Positions 37,312 through 46,607 of a stretch of DNA of 64,000 nt are shown piece after piece (within the stretch, counting starts at the first letter, position 1; each line of letters begins with the position of its first letter). A program made the position numbers and the translations under genes. The notes under the pieces were generated by a model. It searched no databases. It was given only the letters and a program-made list of their open reading frames with translations, and had not been told where the DNA came from. Source of the stretch: Gammaproteobacteria bacterium. GTDB lineage: Bacteria; Pseudomonadota; Gammaproteobacteria; SZUA-229. The stretch is taken from assembly GCA_029881795.1 (NCBI GenBank), contig JAOULX010000002.1:301966-365965 (forward strand). Direction: 5' to 3'.

Positions 37312-37353
37312 AAGTTAATCACAAAGGTCTGGTTAAATATTGATCAATGTCAA
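37312..37353 (-). promoter_or_regulatory. FNR/Dnr-type promoter of hsp20
   Basis: TTGAT-CAAT-GTCAA at 37340-37353, and on the minus strand TAACTT at 37312-37317, 32 nt centre to centre. The geometry is the same as at 34690 and 37859. Confidence 0.72.
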
Positions 37354-37526
37354 AGCGCGGGGGGTTACTTTATTGATTTTATTTGTGTTGCAGTAAAAAG
37401 ACTTATCACTTTTTCTTTGATTTGAATTATTAATTATTACTATATAAATAATTAATCACAGCGTCGTGTTGATGTTTATTTTAAAATGACTGAGCGATTT
37501 ATTGTTGGTGTGTGGGTGTTGTTGTA

Positions 37527-37814
37527 TCAAGTCGCTAATGGTGTCAGGTTGTTTTCTATGATTTGCTTGATCACAGTGCGACAGTTGGTTACCTGACACT
37601 GTTTTGCATACTGGCAGGAAAGCTCAAGTTTTTCCACCGTAGCATCATCAAGGTCCATCATCGCGACTAATGCAATCTCTTCTTTTTCGCGGACAGTTTT
37701 GGCCTGTAGTAAGAGTTCGATAGTGCTGTAGCCATCAATAAAACGTTTTTTTGCAAAGTCAGCAATATTGTCAAAGTCATAATTGCCCATGCAGTCAGGA
37801 TTGTAATACGCCAT
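37527..37814 (-). CDS. Four-Cys small protein, paralogue 3
   Basis: A 95-residue protein starting MAYYNPDCMGNYDF. It has AKKRFIDG, REKEEIALVAMMDL and the motif LSC-x5-C-x4-C with KQIIENNL, plus a short extra C-terminal tail. The first Cys and the three C-terminal ones are fixed in all three copies. A perfect FNR box lies 79 nt upstream of the start. The sequence is more diverged in the middle than between copies 1 and 2. Function is unknown. Confidence 0.88.
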   Translation of the reverse strand: MAYYNPDCMGNYDFDNIADFAKKRFIDGYSTIELLLQAKTVREKEEIALVAMMDLDDATVEKLELSCQYAKQCQVTNCRTVIKQIIENNLTPLAT

Positions 37815-37858
37815 AAACAGTCACACTTTATTATTATATTAGTTATTATTTGTAGTCC

Positions 37859-37900
37859 AGACTAGATGACTTGTGCCGTTATAAAGTTGATATTAATCAA
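37859..37900 (-). promoter_or_regulatory. FNR-type promoter of paralogue 3
   Basis: A perfect palindromic FNR consensus TTGAT-ATTA-ATCAA at 37887-37900. On the minus strand TAGTCT lies at 37859-37864, 32 nt centre to centre. This is the best of the three boxes. Confidence 0.82.
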
Positions 37901-37938
37901 CTTTTCGCTCTTTTCTCTGCAGTATCAGCCGCTGATGA

Positions 37939-38673
37939 TTATTTTAGAAACAGTGTGATGCTGCTGATCAGTAATAAACTGCCAATCAGTCGCTGGAAAA
38001 TTCGCGGGCTGATTGTGGTATGGATATGTTGACCGATGTAGAGTGAGATTAACATAAGCGGCACTGCCACAACGAAAAGCGCAATGGTTTCAGTCGGCAC
38101 CAGGCCGGATATAAAGTAGCTGAAAACTCTCATCGAACCATCGATGATAAATATGCTGGAAATGGTAGCGCGGAAAACGGTTTTATCAAGTCCCTGCAGT
38201 TGCAGGTAGATCACGTAAAAAGGGCCTCCGGTACCGAATAAGGTTCCGATTAGCGTTCCCAGTATACCGGTTGGTATGGCCCAGAGTTTGCTGGCATGTT
38301 GCGCCGGTTTGAGTCCGAACAAATAGTACAGTCCATAACAGAACAGCAGAACTGACAGTATGCTAATGAGGATGGAAAAATCGATTTTCTGTAATATATA
38401 AACAGCCAGAATGATACCGATAATATTGAAGGGTATTAAAGGCCAGATCAGTTTAAATTCAATGTATTTTCTGCCGTGAATGCCTTGAGTTAAGGCCGCC
38501 AGATAATCCAGTAACACAATCAGTATAACGGCTATCTTTATTGGTAAAAACAATAATAAGAAGGGGATTGCAATCAGGCCGGAGCCGAACCCTACAATGC
38601 CGCGAATAGTGTAGGCGGCTATGATGATAACGAATGCGGTTAATAACTGAGATAATGGCGGCAGCAAGTCCAT
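37939..38673 (-). CDS. TauE/SafE-family (TSUP) membrane exporter
   Basis: A 244-residue protein with about seven or eight TM helices. The family motif RGIVGFGSGLIAIP lies in the first repeat and GTLIGTLFGTGGPFYVIYL in the second. TSUP proteins move sulfite, sulfonates or other sulfur-containing anions. No sulfur-metabolism gene is adjacent to fix the substrate. It ends 39 nt before the FNR box of paralogue 3. Confidence 0.92.
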   Translation of the reverse strand: MDLLPPLSQLLTAFVIIIAAYTIRGIVGFGSGLIAIPFLLLFLPIKIAVILIVLLDYLAALTQGIHGRKYIEFKLIWPLIPFNIIGIILAVYILQKIDFSILISILSVLLFCYGLYYLFGLKPAQHASKLWAIPTGILGTLIGTLFGTGGPFYVIYLQLQGLDKTVFRATISSIFIIDGSMRVFSYFISGLVPTETIALFVVAVPLMLISLYIGQHIHTTISPRIFQRLIGSLLLISSITLFLK

Positions 38674-39116
38674 ATATATTCGATGATTGTTTTGTGTTAA
38701 TAAAAGCAGCAGATATATTTTAATGACGTTGTGTTTAGTATCTGATGCTGGCGTGAGGTGATTAATATGTCTTATTCAAATAACGATAAACGACTTAAAT
38801 AACATAATCTGGTCAGCGTTTTATCATCAGCTTAATAGCTAGCGTTGGATAATAACATAAGAAGAACTGTATTCGTTGTTTGTTTTACCTGTGACGGCTT
38901 AAATGCGGTCAGTGTCAAAATATTGGTATGGCATGGGCGTGACTGAAATAATATTACAGGTCGGGTGTTTAATAATGAAGCAAAGATATTAAATAATTGC
39001 GGTGAGTTTTCTGTTGATAGTATCTAGTAAAATAGGCTGGCATTTAATTCACGCTATAATGATTCGGAATTTACCGATATAATCTGCATATAATAATAAA
39101 ATTGGGGATATGGATA
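38674..39116. other. Divergent intergenic region
   Basis: About 443 bases between the TauE-like gene (-) and the PhnD-like gene (+). An 11-codon ORF at 38767 with a good GAGGTG ribosome site is the only coding-like item. No hairpin or known operator was recognised. Confidence 0.45.
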
Positions 39117-39965
39117 ATGTGCTTTAAACGCCTAGTATTATCTGTTGTGCTATTTGGATTTATCTCATCAGCAGCTTCTGCGGCAGAAAAGCCGAATTAT
39201 TTTGGGGTGATTAATCAGCGTAGCATTAATCTTACGGCCAAATACTGGAATCCGATTCTTAATTATATCAGCCAGACATCCGGTGTGCCGCTGAAACTGC
39301 GGATGGCTAAAACAGCACCAAAAACAACGGCCATGACAGAGCGCGGTGAGCATGCTTTTGTTTATACCAACCATATGTTTACAGAACAACGCGATAAAAT
39401 TGGTTATCGTGTTATCTTGCGCATTAAAACACCATCGATTAATTCGACCATTATAGTTCAGCGTGATAGCCCGATAAAGTCGTTGCAGGAGTTACAGGCA
39501 CAACATGTTGCTTTTCCTCACAGTAATGCATTTGTTGGCTATTGGGTGCCAATGGACCATTTAATTCGTTCGGGTATTACTGTAAAACCTTCATTTGCAG
39601 GCAATCAGGAAGGGGCTATGGCTCAGGTTCAGCACGGTAAAACGGTGGCTGCCGCGGTAAACAAACAGGTTCTTGAGCGCTATGCCAGGCGTGAAAATAT
39701 GCAATACCGAAGTCTCTGGACTTCCGAGCCGTTTCTGAGTATTCCTATTATGGCTCATCCTGACATGCAACAGGATAAAGTTGATGCCGTGCGAACAGCC
39801 TTCATTGAAATGAAAGACAGCCCAAAGGGTCGCCAGATACTCAAAGCCAGTACCGCTGTTATAAAGTCCAAACAAGAACTTGAGTTTATTTACGCAGACG
39901 ATAAAGATTACGCCAATTATAAAAGTTTTTATCGTAATACAGTCGTTAAAAAACAATCAGAATAA
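39117..39965 (+). CDS. PhnD-like periplasmic substrate-binding protein (second copy)
   Basis: About 282 residues from ATG 39117 (GGAT upstream; TTG 39102 possible). The signal peptide ends at SAASAAEKP. The PhnD-type fold shows ILNYISQTSGVPLKLRM, RDSPIKSLQELQAQHVAFP, a lobe-2 AGNQEGAMAQVQHGKTVAAAVNK segment and LSIPIMAHPDM. Its stop overlaps the start of the hybrid kinase (TAATG), so the two are translated together. No ABC permease is nearby, so it is probably the ligand sensor of that kinase. Confidence 0.89.
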   Translation: MCFKRLVLSVVLFGFISSAASAAEKPNYFGVINQRSINLTAKYWNPILNYISQTSGVPLKLRMAKTAPKTTAMTERGEHAFVYTNHMFTEQRDKIGYRVILRIKTPSINSTIIVQRDSPIKSLQELQAQHVAFPHSNAFVGYWVPMDHLIRSGITVKPSFAGNQEGAMAQVQHGKTVAAAVNKQVLERYARRENMQYRSLWTSEPFLSIPIMAHPDMQQDKVDAVRTAFIEMKDSPKGRQILKASTAVIKSKQELEFIYADDKDYANYKSFYRNTVVKKQSE

Positions 39966-42607
39966 TGCTAATTAGCCAAATAAAAAAATTCTGGGCAGCT
40001 CGCGGCTTGCAGCAGCGACTGTTATTAACGGTTGGTTTATGTATCTTGTTCGGCTTTAGTGTACAGGTTTATTTATCATTAAATACCAGTGTGCACGAGC
40101 AGCGACAGAGGCATCAGCAGGAAATCGAGGAGCTGATAGGAGTGTTATCAACGGTGATTGCAGAACAGGCAATTATTGGTGATTATGCAACGATAAATCA
40201 GCTGCTGTCATCACAGGTTAAGAAAAGACAGGACATAAAAACAATAAGCTGGGATGATGGTGAAGGCGGACTGGTTTCTGCAAGCAGTGGCACTCTGCAG
40301 CTCAAGGCCCCCGACTGGTTTGTCGCATTACTTGATTTACCTAAATATACAGTGCAGCGGAATATCAGGCTGGCAGAAACACCATACGGTGAGATTAAAG
40401 TTCTGCTAACCAATATACCTGCATCGAACCGTCTCTGGTTTCAGTTTCTAAAACACTCGCTTAATCTGCTTATTCTGATGATATCGGTTTTTCTCAGTAT
40501 TGTGCTGGTGCTGCGGGTTAACCTGAAAACATTACAGCGCCTATCATTAACGGCTGATCAGTTTCGCCACGGCGAACATTCTGTGCGGGTAAATGCTGCC
40601 GGTGCGCGTGAGTTACGGACAGCAGCCCATGCTTTTAATAATATGGCAAATCAAAGCGAACAGTTATTAACCGAATTAAGTGCCAGCAAACAGGAATTGC
40701 TGGAACAGTTAAATTTCAATATGGAACTGTTTGATGCTGTACCGATACCACTTTTTTATAAAGGTAGTGACGGCGTGTATCTAGGGGTTAATCATGCCTG
40801 GGAAGTGTTTTTTGGCATAACAAAATACGATGTTGTGGGGAAGACCTTATCACATATATATCCTGCTGGTTCAGATGTGCTGAAACAGCATTATATGGCG
40901 GATCAGAAACTACTGAACAAATTTGAGGAAAATCAGAGCTATGAAATAGTGCTGCCAGATCTGCCGGGTGGTGATCGATACACTCTGTTTTCGAAAGCAG
41001 TTTACCATTACACCGATGGTCAGATTCGCGGCATTATCGGTGCGATAACGGATTTAACAAAAACCCGGGAATCAGAGTTGAAAGCGCAGGCAGCGTTGCT
41101 GGATAAATACAAGGCAGAAGCAGCCAATAAAGCCAAGTCGTCCTTTCTGGCTAATATGAGTCATGAAATCCGTACACCGCTAACAGCGATTATAGGCTTT
41201 TCAGAATCGCTGTTAGATTCTGGAATCTCGGTCAAAGACAGAATGAAAGCGAGCGAAACAATCAATCGTAATAGCGGGCACTTGTTACAGATTGTCAACG
41301 ATATCCTCGATCTTTCAAAGATAGAGGCGAATAAACTCGAGCTTGAAAAAACCGAATTCTATCTGATGGACGTACTCGCAGAAATTCACTCGTTGGCCGG
41401 ATTTTCTGCCAGTTCAAAAGAGATTGATTTTGATATTAGTTATGAATTTCCTCTGCCTGAAATGTTGTGTACAGATCAGCTCAGGTTAAAACAGATTCTG
41501 ATTAATCTCTGTAACAATGCGATCAAGTTTACTGACAAAGGAGGTGTTTCATTACTGGTCAGATATAAAGCGGACTCAGAGATGGTGTGTTTTGAAATAT
41601 CCGATAGTGGTATTGGCATGACAAGTGAACAGCTCAGTAAAATATTTAATCCCTTTGTTCAGGCAGATGATTCGACCACGCGTAAATATGGTGGTACCGG
41701 ATTGGGATTATATGTATCAAGACAGTTTGCAAACTGTATGCAGGGTGATATCAGTGTTAAAAGTCAGCTAAATAAAGGCAGTTGTTTTACCTTGTATATA
41801 AAAACAGGCGATAGGAATAACACGGCATTGCTGACTGAAGTACCGGTTATGTTGTTAAGCAGATACACAGATATAAAGATTGATGAGGACACAAAAGTAC
41901 AGGGCAGTATTTTATTGGTGGAAGACAATAAGGATAACCAGCGACTCATTTCCATGTATTTAAATAAACTGGGTGCAACGGTCAGTCTGGCACAAAATGG
42001 TAAGATTGCGGTCGAAAAAGCCATGAGTAATGAGTTTGATCTGCTGTTAATGGATATGCAAATGCCGGTTATGGATGGCTTTACAGCTGCTAGTCAGCTG
42101 CGTCAGCTGCAATATAGTGGTCCTATTGTTGCGCTTACTGCCAACGCCATGCAGGAAGACGTTGATAAATGTCTGGCAGCCGGTTGTGATCAGTTTCTGG
42201 CAAAACCGATTGATCGTGACAGATTTAACGCTGTGATACGCCAGTATCTTGATGTCGCGCTTGAAAAAAATTCAGCAGATCCCTTGTATTCGCATTTACT
42301 GGATGAAGGTCCAGAATTTATCGATCTGGTGCTGATGTTTATTGAACAGTTACCAGGCAGAATGAATTGCTTAACCGAAGCGATATACAGCTCTGACTGG
42401 ACTCTGCTGGCGAAACTGGTACACGACCTGAAGTCAGTTTCCGGGGGCTACGGTTATTTGGAAATGTCTGATGCTGCTGCACGTATGGAATTTCTGCTGA
42501 AGAGTAAAAATGAGCAAAGTGTCACGATTGAACTGGAACAAATAAATACGCTGGCCGAAAGAATTATCGCCAGTGAGGCGCTGTTAAAAGCAGAATACAA
42601 TTTATAA
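39965..42607 (+). CDS. Hybrid histidine kinase: TM-HAMP-PAS-HisKA-HATPase-REC-HPt
   Basis: An 880-residue kinase. TM1 is about 18-36, the periplasmic domain about 40-160 and TM2 about 164-184. HAMP spans about 185-238 and PAS about 250-365. HisKA has His400 in NMSHEIRTP. HATPase_c has NLCNNAIKFTDKGG and GGTGLGLYVS. The receiver has phospho-Asp697 in LLMDMQMPVMDG, and a C-terminal HPt has His820 in LVHDLKSVSGG. All phosphorelay residues are present, giving a His-Asp-His relay that needs an external response regulator. It is coupled to the PhnD-like gene upstream. Confidence 0.95.
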   Translation: MLISQIKKFWAARGLQQRLLLTVGLCILFGFSVQVYLSLNTSVHEQRQRHQQEIEELIGVLSTVIAEQAIIGDYATINQLLSSQVKKRQDIKTISWDDGEGGLVSASSGTLQLKAPDWFVALLDLPKYTVQRNIRLAETPYGEIKVLLTNIPASNRLWFQFLKHSLNLLILMISVFLSIVLVLRVNLKTLQRLSLTADQFRHGEHSVRVNAAGARELRTAAHAFNNMANQSEQLLTELSASKQELLEQLNFNMELFDAVPIPLFYKGSDGVYLGVNHAWEVFFGITKYDVVGKTLSHIYPAGSDVLKQHYMADQKLLNKFEENQSYEIVLPDLPGGDRYTLFSKAVYHYTDGQIRGIIGAITDLTKTRESELKAQAALLDKYKAEAANKAKSSFLANMSHEIRTPLTAIIGFSESLLDSGISVKDRMKASETINRNSGHLLQIVNDILDLSKIEANKLELEKTEFYLMDVLAEIHSLAGFSASSKEIDFDISYEFPLPEMLCTDQLRLKQILINLCNNAIKFTDKGGVSLLVRYKADSEMVCFEISDSGIGMTSEQLSKIFNPFVQADDSTTRKYGGTGLGLYVSRQFANCMQGDISVKSQLNKGSCFTLYIKTGDRNNTALLTEVPVMLLSRYTDIKIDEDTKVQGSILLVEDNKDNQRLISMYLNKLGATVSLAQNGKIAVEKAMSNEFDLLLMDMQMPVMDGFTAASQLRQLQYSGPIVALTANAMQEDVDKCLAAGCDQFLAKPIDRDRFNAVIRQYLDVALEKNSADPLYSHLLDEGPEFIDLVLMFIEQLPGRMNCLTEAIYSSDWTLLAKLVHDLKSVSGGYGYLEMSDAAARMEFLLKSKNEQSVTIELEQINTLAERIIASEALLKAEYNL

Positions 42608-42918
42608 TACGGACTGATTTCTGCGATACCGTATCTTCAATAGTTTAGGTGTTTTGAGCTGCAGGGTAACTGTCAGTGCTGCACTGATGCCGCCATCTTA
42701 ATTATCTGACCTGGTTTTTGTGATTTTTCTACGCGTCTCCACAGCTTCTGTCTGACAGCTTTATGATCGTCTTTTAAAGATGGTTAAGGCCTGAGATAAA
42801 TGATCTGCTGATGTTTGACTTGAAACAGTAAAAAACTGAACTTGTCGGTTATTTATCGATATAGTATCCATACAATGAAGATGTTATTTTTCACTGAGTC
42901 ACTATGTCGGAGCTTAAA
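42608..42918. other. Intergenic stretch, no gene seen
   Basis: About 311 bases with no convincing ORF or hairpin with a T-run. It likely contains the promoter of the small gene at 42919. Confidence 0.45.
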
Positions 42919-43107
42919 ATGGATATTCAATCAGAGACACAAACAATTTATGAGTTCGTGCAAAAGGGTAATTTTCATGCGGCTATGAATATCACCATTT
43001 CTGCTTTAAACGAATGCCGCAGAAGTGCTGATCAGTCCGGTGTAAATAGCTTTCTTAACATTATAAAAGATATTGCTGAAGTCATGAGCAGAGAGTTCGG
43101 TCAATAA
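42919..43107 (+). CDS. 62-residue hypothetical helical protein
   Basis: ATG 42919 is preferred because GGAG lies 7 nt before it; ATG 42904 would add five residues. The product is helical, with YEFVQKGNFHAAMNI and SFLNIIKDIAEVMSREFG. It has no Cys-rich motif, TM or signal peptide. It precedes the DHH phosphoesterase by 47 nt and may be co-transcribed. No family is recognised. Confidence 0.65.
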   Translation: MDIQSETQTIYEFVQKGNFHAAMNITISALNECRRSADQSGVNSFLNIIKDIAEVMSREFGQ

Positions 43108-43154
43108 TTGCCGTTTCATCAGCGCGTCATACCAACAGAGGTATTGGCTAAATA

Positions 43155-43997
43155 ATGAGTAACAATAAAGCCGGAAAGCTGTGTATTTATCATGCTAACT
43201 GCCTCGATGGTTTCGCCGCTGCCTGGGCAGTGCGTCATGCGCTGGGGTCAGAGCTCGAGTTTTATCAAGGCATTCACCAGCAGCCGCCGCCAGAGGTGGC
43301 TCAGCGGGAAGTGGTTCTGGTTGATTTCTCCTATAAAAAACAGGTTATTGAAGCGATGTTACAGTCGGCTTCTAGCATTACCATTATTGATCATCACATT
43401 AGTGCTGAGAAAGATTTATCGGACTTGTTGGATGACGGAAAAATAGCCGGTGTGTTTGATATGAATAAATCGGGCGCGGTACTGGCATGGCACTGGTTTA
43501 ATCCACAACAGCCATTGCCGCGACTGATTGAATATATTCAGGATCGTGATTTGTGGCAGTTTAAACTGCCGGGCACCAATGAAATTCTGGCAGCACTTTC
43601 ATCTTATCCGTTCGACTTTGAAATCTGGGATCGGTTTATGGTGGCCAGTGATAATGAGCTTGAGTCGCTGCGACAGGACGGTATAGCCATACAGCGAAAA
43701 CTGCTAAAGGATATTAATGAATTGATTGCATCCGGTGTGCAGCGCATGAACATAGCTGGATACAATGTGCCGGTGCTGAATGCGCCTGCGGTCTATGTCT
43801 CCGATGCTGGTAATCTGATGTCTGTGGGTGAGCCTTTTGCTGCCTGTTACTGGGATCATGCCAATGGACGGTCGTTCAGTCTGCGTTCATCAGATAAGGG
43901 GGTTGATGTCAGTGAAGTGGCTAGACAATATGGCGGAGGTGGTCATGTAAAAGCAGCCGGTTTTACCATGGCTGTTGGCTGGCGAGGGGAAAGCTAA
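43155..43997 (+). CDS. DHH/DHHA1-family phosphoesterase
   Basis: A 280-residue protein with the DHH-family order: YHANCLDGFAAAWA (metal-binding Asp), VDFSYKK (Asp), IDHH (signature, DHH) and C-terminal GGGGHVKAAGF of DHHA1. Such enzymes hydrolyse phosphodiesters in short oligonucleotides or nucleotide messengers. RecJ, NrnA and c-di-AMP esterases belong here. The short length and lack of further domains suit an oligoribonuclease-like role; the substrate is unproven. Confidence 0.9.
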   Translation: MSNNKAGKLCIYHANCLDGFAAAWAVRHALGSELEFYQGIHQQPPPEVAQREVVLVDFSYKKQVIEAMLQSASSITIIDHHISAEKDLSDLLDDGKIAGVFDMNKSGAVLAWHWFNPQQPLPRLIEYIQDRDLWQFKLPGTNEILAALSSYPFDFEIWDRFMVASDNELESLRQDGIAIQRKLLKDINELIASGVQRMNIAGYNVPVLNAPAVYVSDAGNLMSVGEPFAACYWDHANGRSFSLRSSDKGVDVSEVARQYGGGGHVKAAGFTMAVGWRGES

Positions 43998-44026
43998 GAT
44001 CAAGGGGTAGAATACCCCTTGATCTT
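43996..44026. terminator. Perfect 14-bp hairpin between convergent genes
   Basis: AAGATCAAGGGGTA pairs fully with TACCCCTTGATCTT around a GAA loop. It lies between the stops of the DHH and flavin oxidoreductase genes. Lack of a long T-run is offset by stem strength and position; it could serve both strands. Confidence 0.75.
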
Positions 44027-44036
44027 GCTGCTGAGG

Positions 44037-45287
44037 TCAGTCTGGTTCAGGTAATGCAATCTGATGATTAGTGCTGAACTGATAATCTTTAAAGACGTGT
44101 TCGGCCGATAACATCTGATAATCGCCATTGGCCTGTTTCAGGCTGGTGTCTTTTAACTTGTAGGTGTAGTGGCCACAAGTCCAGCAATTAAATTTACGCA
44201 TGTGATAACAAAGACAGGTTTTGCCATTGACGATAACCTTCTTTTGATCCGGGTGTTTTTCCACTTCAGTATTGTAGGCATCGATGTAATCACAGTGACC
44301 GCTTGCATCCAGCAGGTAACCAAAGGCCTCGCAATTAGGCGCAACGCCTGAATGTAAAGCCGGGCATTGCTTTAACATGCGCATCGGGTAGCCGGTAGGT
44401 GATATCTGGTTGACTTCGATATCGTCTTCGTCGGCTTTAAAGTATTCCTGTTTTACTTTTTCCGGTAGGCCACACTCGTTGGTAACGGTAAAACGTGTGC
44501 CAAGTTGTACGGCGCTGGCACCCATTTCCATAAATTCTACGGCATCACTACCGGTGAATATGCCGCCAGCGGGTATAACCGGTATATCCAGCTCTTTCTC
44601 GGCAAGAAAATCCATCACTTCTTTGGTAATGCTCTTAAGGTTGTATTTTGCCCAGTCCATGCCAAAACCGAGATGACCGCCAGCCAGTGGGCCTTCAACG
44701 ACAATGAAATCCGGTAGCCGGTTTAAGCGGGATGTTTTTCGTAGAAACAGGTTCAGTGCGCGTGACGAAGAGACGATAATACCGAATTTTACCTGATGGA
44801 AGCGGGGATGATCTTTGACAAGGCCTAGTGAACTCAGGTGCAGGCCAGCACTTAGTGAAATACCATCGATACCGGCATCCATTGCCGCAGATAGTCTGAC
44901 TTTAAGCGTTTCCAGCGGGTTATTCATGGTCAGCTTTTCCATGCAGTTGATGAAAATCATGCCATCACCCTGCTTTTGTTCCATGGTTTTGCTGACGTGC
45001 ATTTTTGTCGCTTCGGCCAGATTGTCCAGATTGAACTGAACAGCAGACTTATCGTCATTATCGGCGTTATATTTATACTTTTTGAGCTTATCTTTAACGT
45101 AATGGGTTTTATACAGTCGATCGGTAACAGCAGGCACCATTGCGTCTGAAATATGGCCAATTCCACCCAGTTTTGCGGCAACAAGCGCAAGTTCTGTGGT
45201 CGATATATCGACACCCATGCCGCCAATCATTATGGGTACGAGCTCTGCGTCGCCAAGCTTTAGCCTGTAGTCATCGAGTTTTTTCAT
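44037..45287 (-). CDS. Nitronate monooxygenase-like flavin oxidoreductase with Cys-rich tail
   Basis: A 416-residue TIM-barrel FMN enzyme of the 2-nitropropane dioxygenase family. It has PIMIGGMGVDIS at the start, SLSAGLHL, VVEGPLAGGHLGFG, IPAGGIFTGSDAVEFMEMGASAVQLGTRF. The C-terminal 140 or so residues are an extension with eight cysteines, including CLC and CWTC pairs, that could hold an Fe-S cluster or Zn. The extension is the notable part. The true substrate is uncertain; the family ranges from nitronates to enoyl-ACP reduction. Confidence 0.9.
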   Translation of the reverse strand: MKKLDDYRLKLGDAELVPIMIGGMGVDISTTELALVAAKLGGIGHISDAMVPAVTDRLYKTHYVKDKLKKYKYNADNDDKSAVQFNLDNLAEATKMHVSKTMEQKQGDGMIFINCMEKLTMNNPLETLKVRLSAAMDAGIDGISLSAGLHLSSLGLVKDHPRFHQVKFGIIVSSSRALNLFLRKTSRLNRLPDFIVVEGPLAGGHLGFGMDWAKYNLKSITKEVMDFLAEKELDIPVIPAGGIFTGSDAVEFMEMGASAVQLGTRFTVTNECGLPEKVKQEYFKADEDDIEVNQISPTGYPMRMLKQCPALHSGVAPNCEAFGYLLDASGHCDYIDAYNTEVEKHPDQKKVIVNGKTCLCYHMRKFNCWTCGHYTYKLKDTSLKQANGDYQMLSAEHVFKDYQFSTNHQIALPEPD

Positions 45288-45561
45288 GCTGTCTCTTCGG
45301 TAAATTAGATACGGTATTTATTCAATAGTTTAATAGTGTTTAGTTTTGACGCGCATTATATAGGTTTTTTGCCATAACTGCTCTACTGTAACGTGCATCA
45401 ATCTTGACTGAAGACAAGTTCAGCTGGCTTTTAAAGTTAAAATTCAGCTAACAGTGACTGTTATTGCTGATGAGTTAATCAGCAAGTCAGCCTTGGGCTG
45501 GCATTAAAACCGCATCTCTGGCATCGTTAGCGTACTTTTTACAGGGATAATAATTTGTTTT

Positions 45562-46545
45562 ATGATTTCAAAATCTACCTTACAACAGGCTGCTCGTGAA
45601 GGTTTATTGTCTGCCGAGCAGATCGAGCCGCTTCATCGATTTATACAACAGCAGGCCAGCGGCACTGAGCCCACGACTGCTGAGAGCCTAAAATTCATCC
45701 GCAGTTTTGGCGATATTTTCATTACCCTAGGTATTGTTTTTCTGCTGATGGCGATCAATATGACAAGCCTGAGTGGCTTGTCTAACCTGCTGCCGGTGCT
45801 GATTTTCGTTGTTTTGGCGGAATGGTTGTTAAGGCATCGTCGACTGGTACTGCCAGGAATGGCGATTTTAATTGCGCTATTATTCTTTATCAATAAGGCG
45901 ATTTCTTTCGACACTGAATATGCGCTTGAGTCGGCTTTTTTATTACTCAGTGTTAGCAGTTTACTGTTTTATTGGCGCTATAAACTGCCGTTTGCACTTT
46001 TGCCTCTGGCAGCGGGGCTGGTCGCATTGTTTAGCGTTATTATCGGGCTTGATCTGCTGCAGCAACCGGCGATTTTGGCGCTACCTGGGCTGATCATTTT
46101 TTCTATCGCGCTGTGGTTTGATACTCAGGATACGGCAAGAGCATCGTCTCTCAGTGACAATGCTTTCTGGCTTTATTTGCTGGCGGCACCGCTGATTGTA
46201 CATGCACTGATGGTCACGCTTATCATCAGTGAAAGCGCGATTAATAAAAACATTCTGATGATGTTGTTCTTTGCGGTCTTTTTTTTACTGGCACTGCTGA
46301 TCGACAGGCGTATCATTCTGGTCTCAAGCCAGCTTTATCTAATTTATGCACTGACACAGCTGTTGCAGAATCAGCTCGGCAGTACACAGGAAATGATGAT
46401 GTATATCTTAATCGGGCTGGCCCTGTTTGTGATTTACTTCGGTACGTATTGGTATAAAACCCGGCGGCTTATTTTCGGCGCATTATCGGCCACAAAAATC
46501 GCTGCATGGCTACCTGCCTTTGAGGCAGATGATCTCAGGCACTAA
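45562..46545 (+). CDS. DUF2157-like multi-TM membrane protein
   Basis: A 327-residue protein. The N-terminal helix-turn region (LQQAAREGLLSAEQIEPLHRFI) is typical of DUF2157, and about nine hydrophobic TM helices follow. It has no catalytic motif. The next gene on the same strand starts 62 nt later. Function is unknown. Confidence 0.82.
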   Translation: MISKSTLQQAAREGLLSAEQIEPLHRFIQQQASGTEPTTAESLKFIRSFGDIFITLGIVFLLMAINMTSLSGLSNLLPVLIFVVLAEWLLRHRRLVLPGMAILIALLFFINKAISFDTEYALESAFLLLSVSSLLFYWRYKLPFALLPLAAGLVALFSVIIGLDLLQQPAILALPGLIIFSIALWFDTQDTARASSLSDNAFWLYLLAAPLIVHALMVTLIISESAINKNILMMLFFAVFFLLALLIDRRIILVSSQLYLIYALTQLLQNQLGSTQEMMMYILIGLALFVIYFGTYWYKTRRLIFGALSATKIAAWLPAFEADDLRH

Positions 46546-46607
46546 ATATTAATTGTTAAAGCGTGTGATGATTAAAGTCGCATTACTCACAGATTCAGGA
46601 GTCAAAT

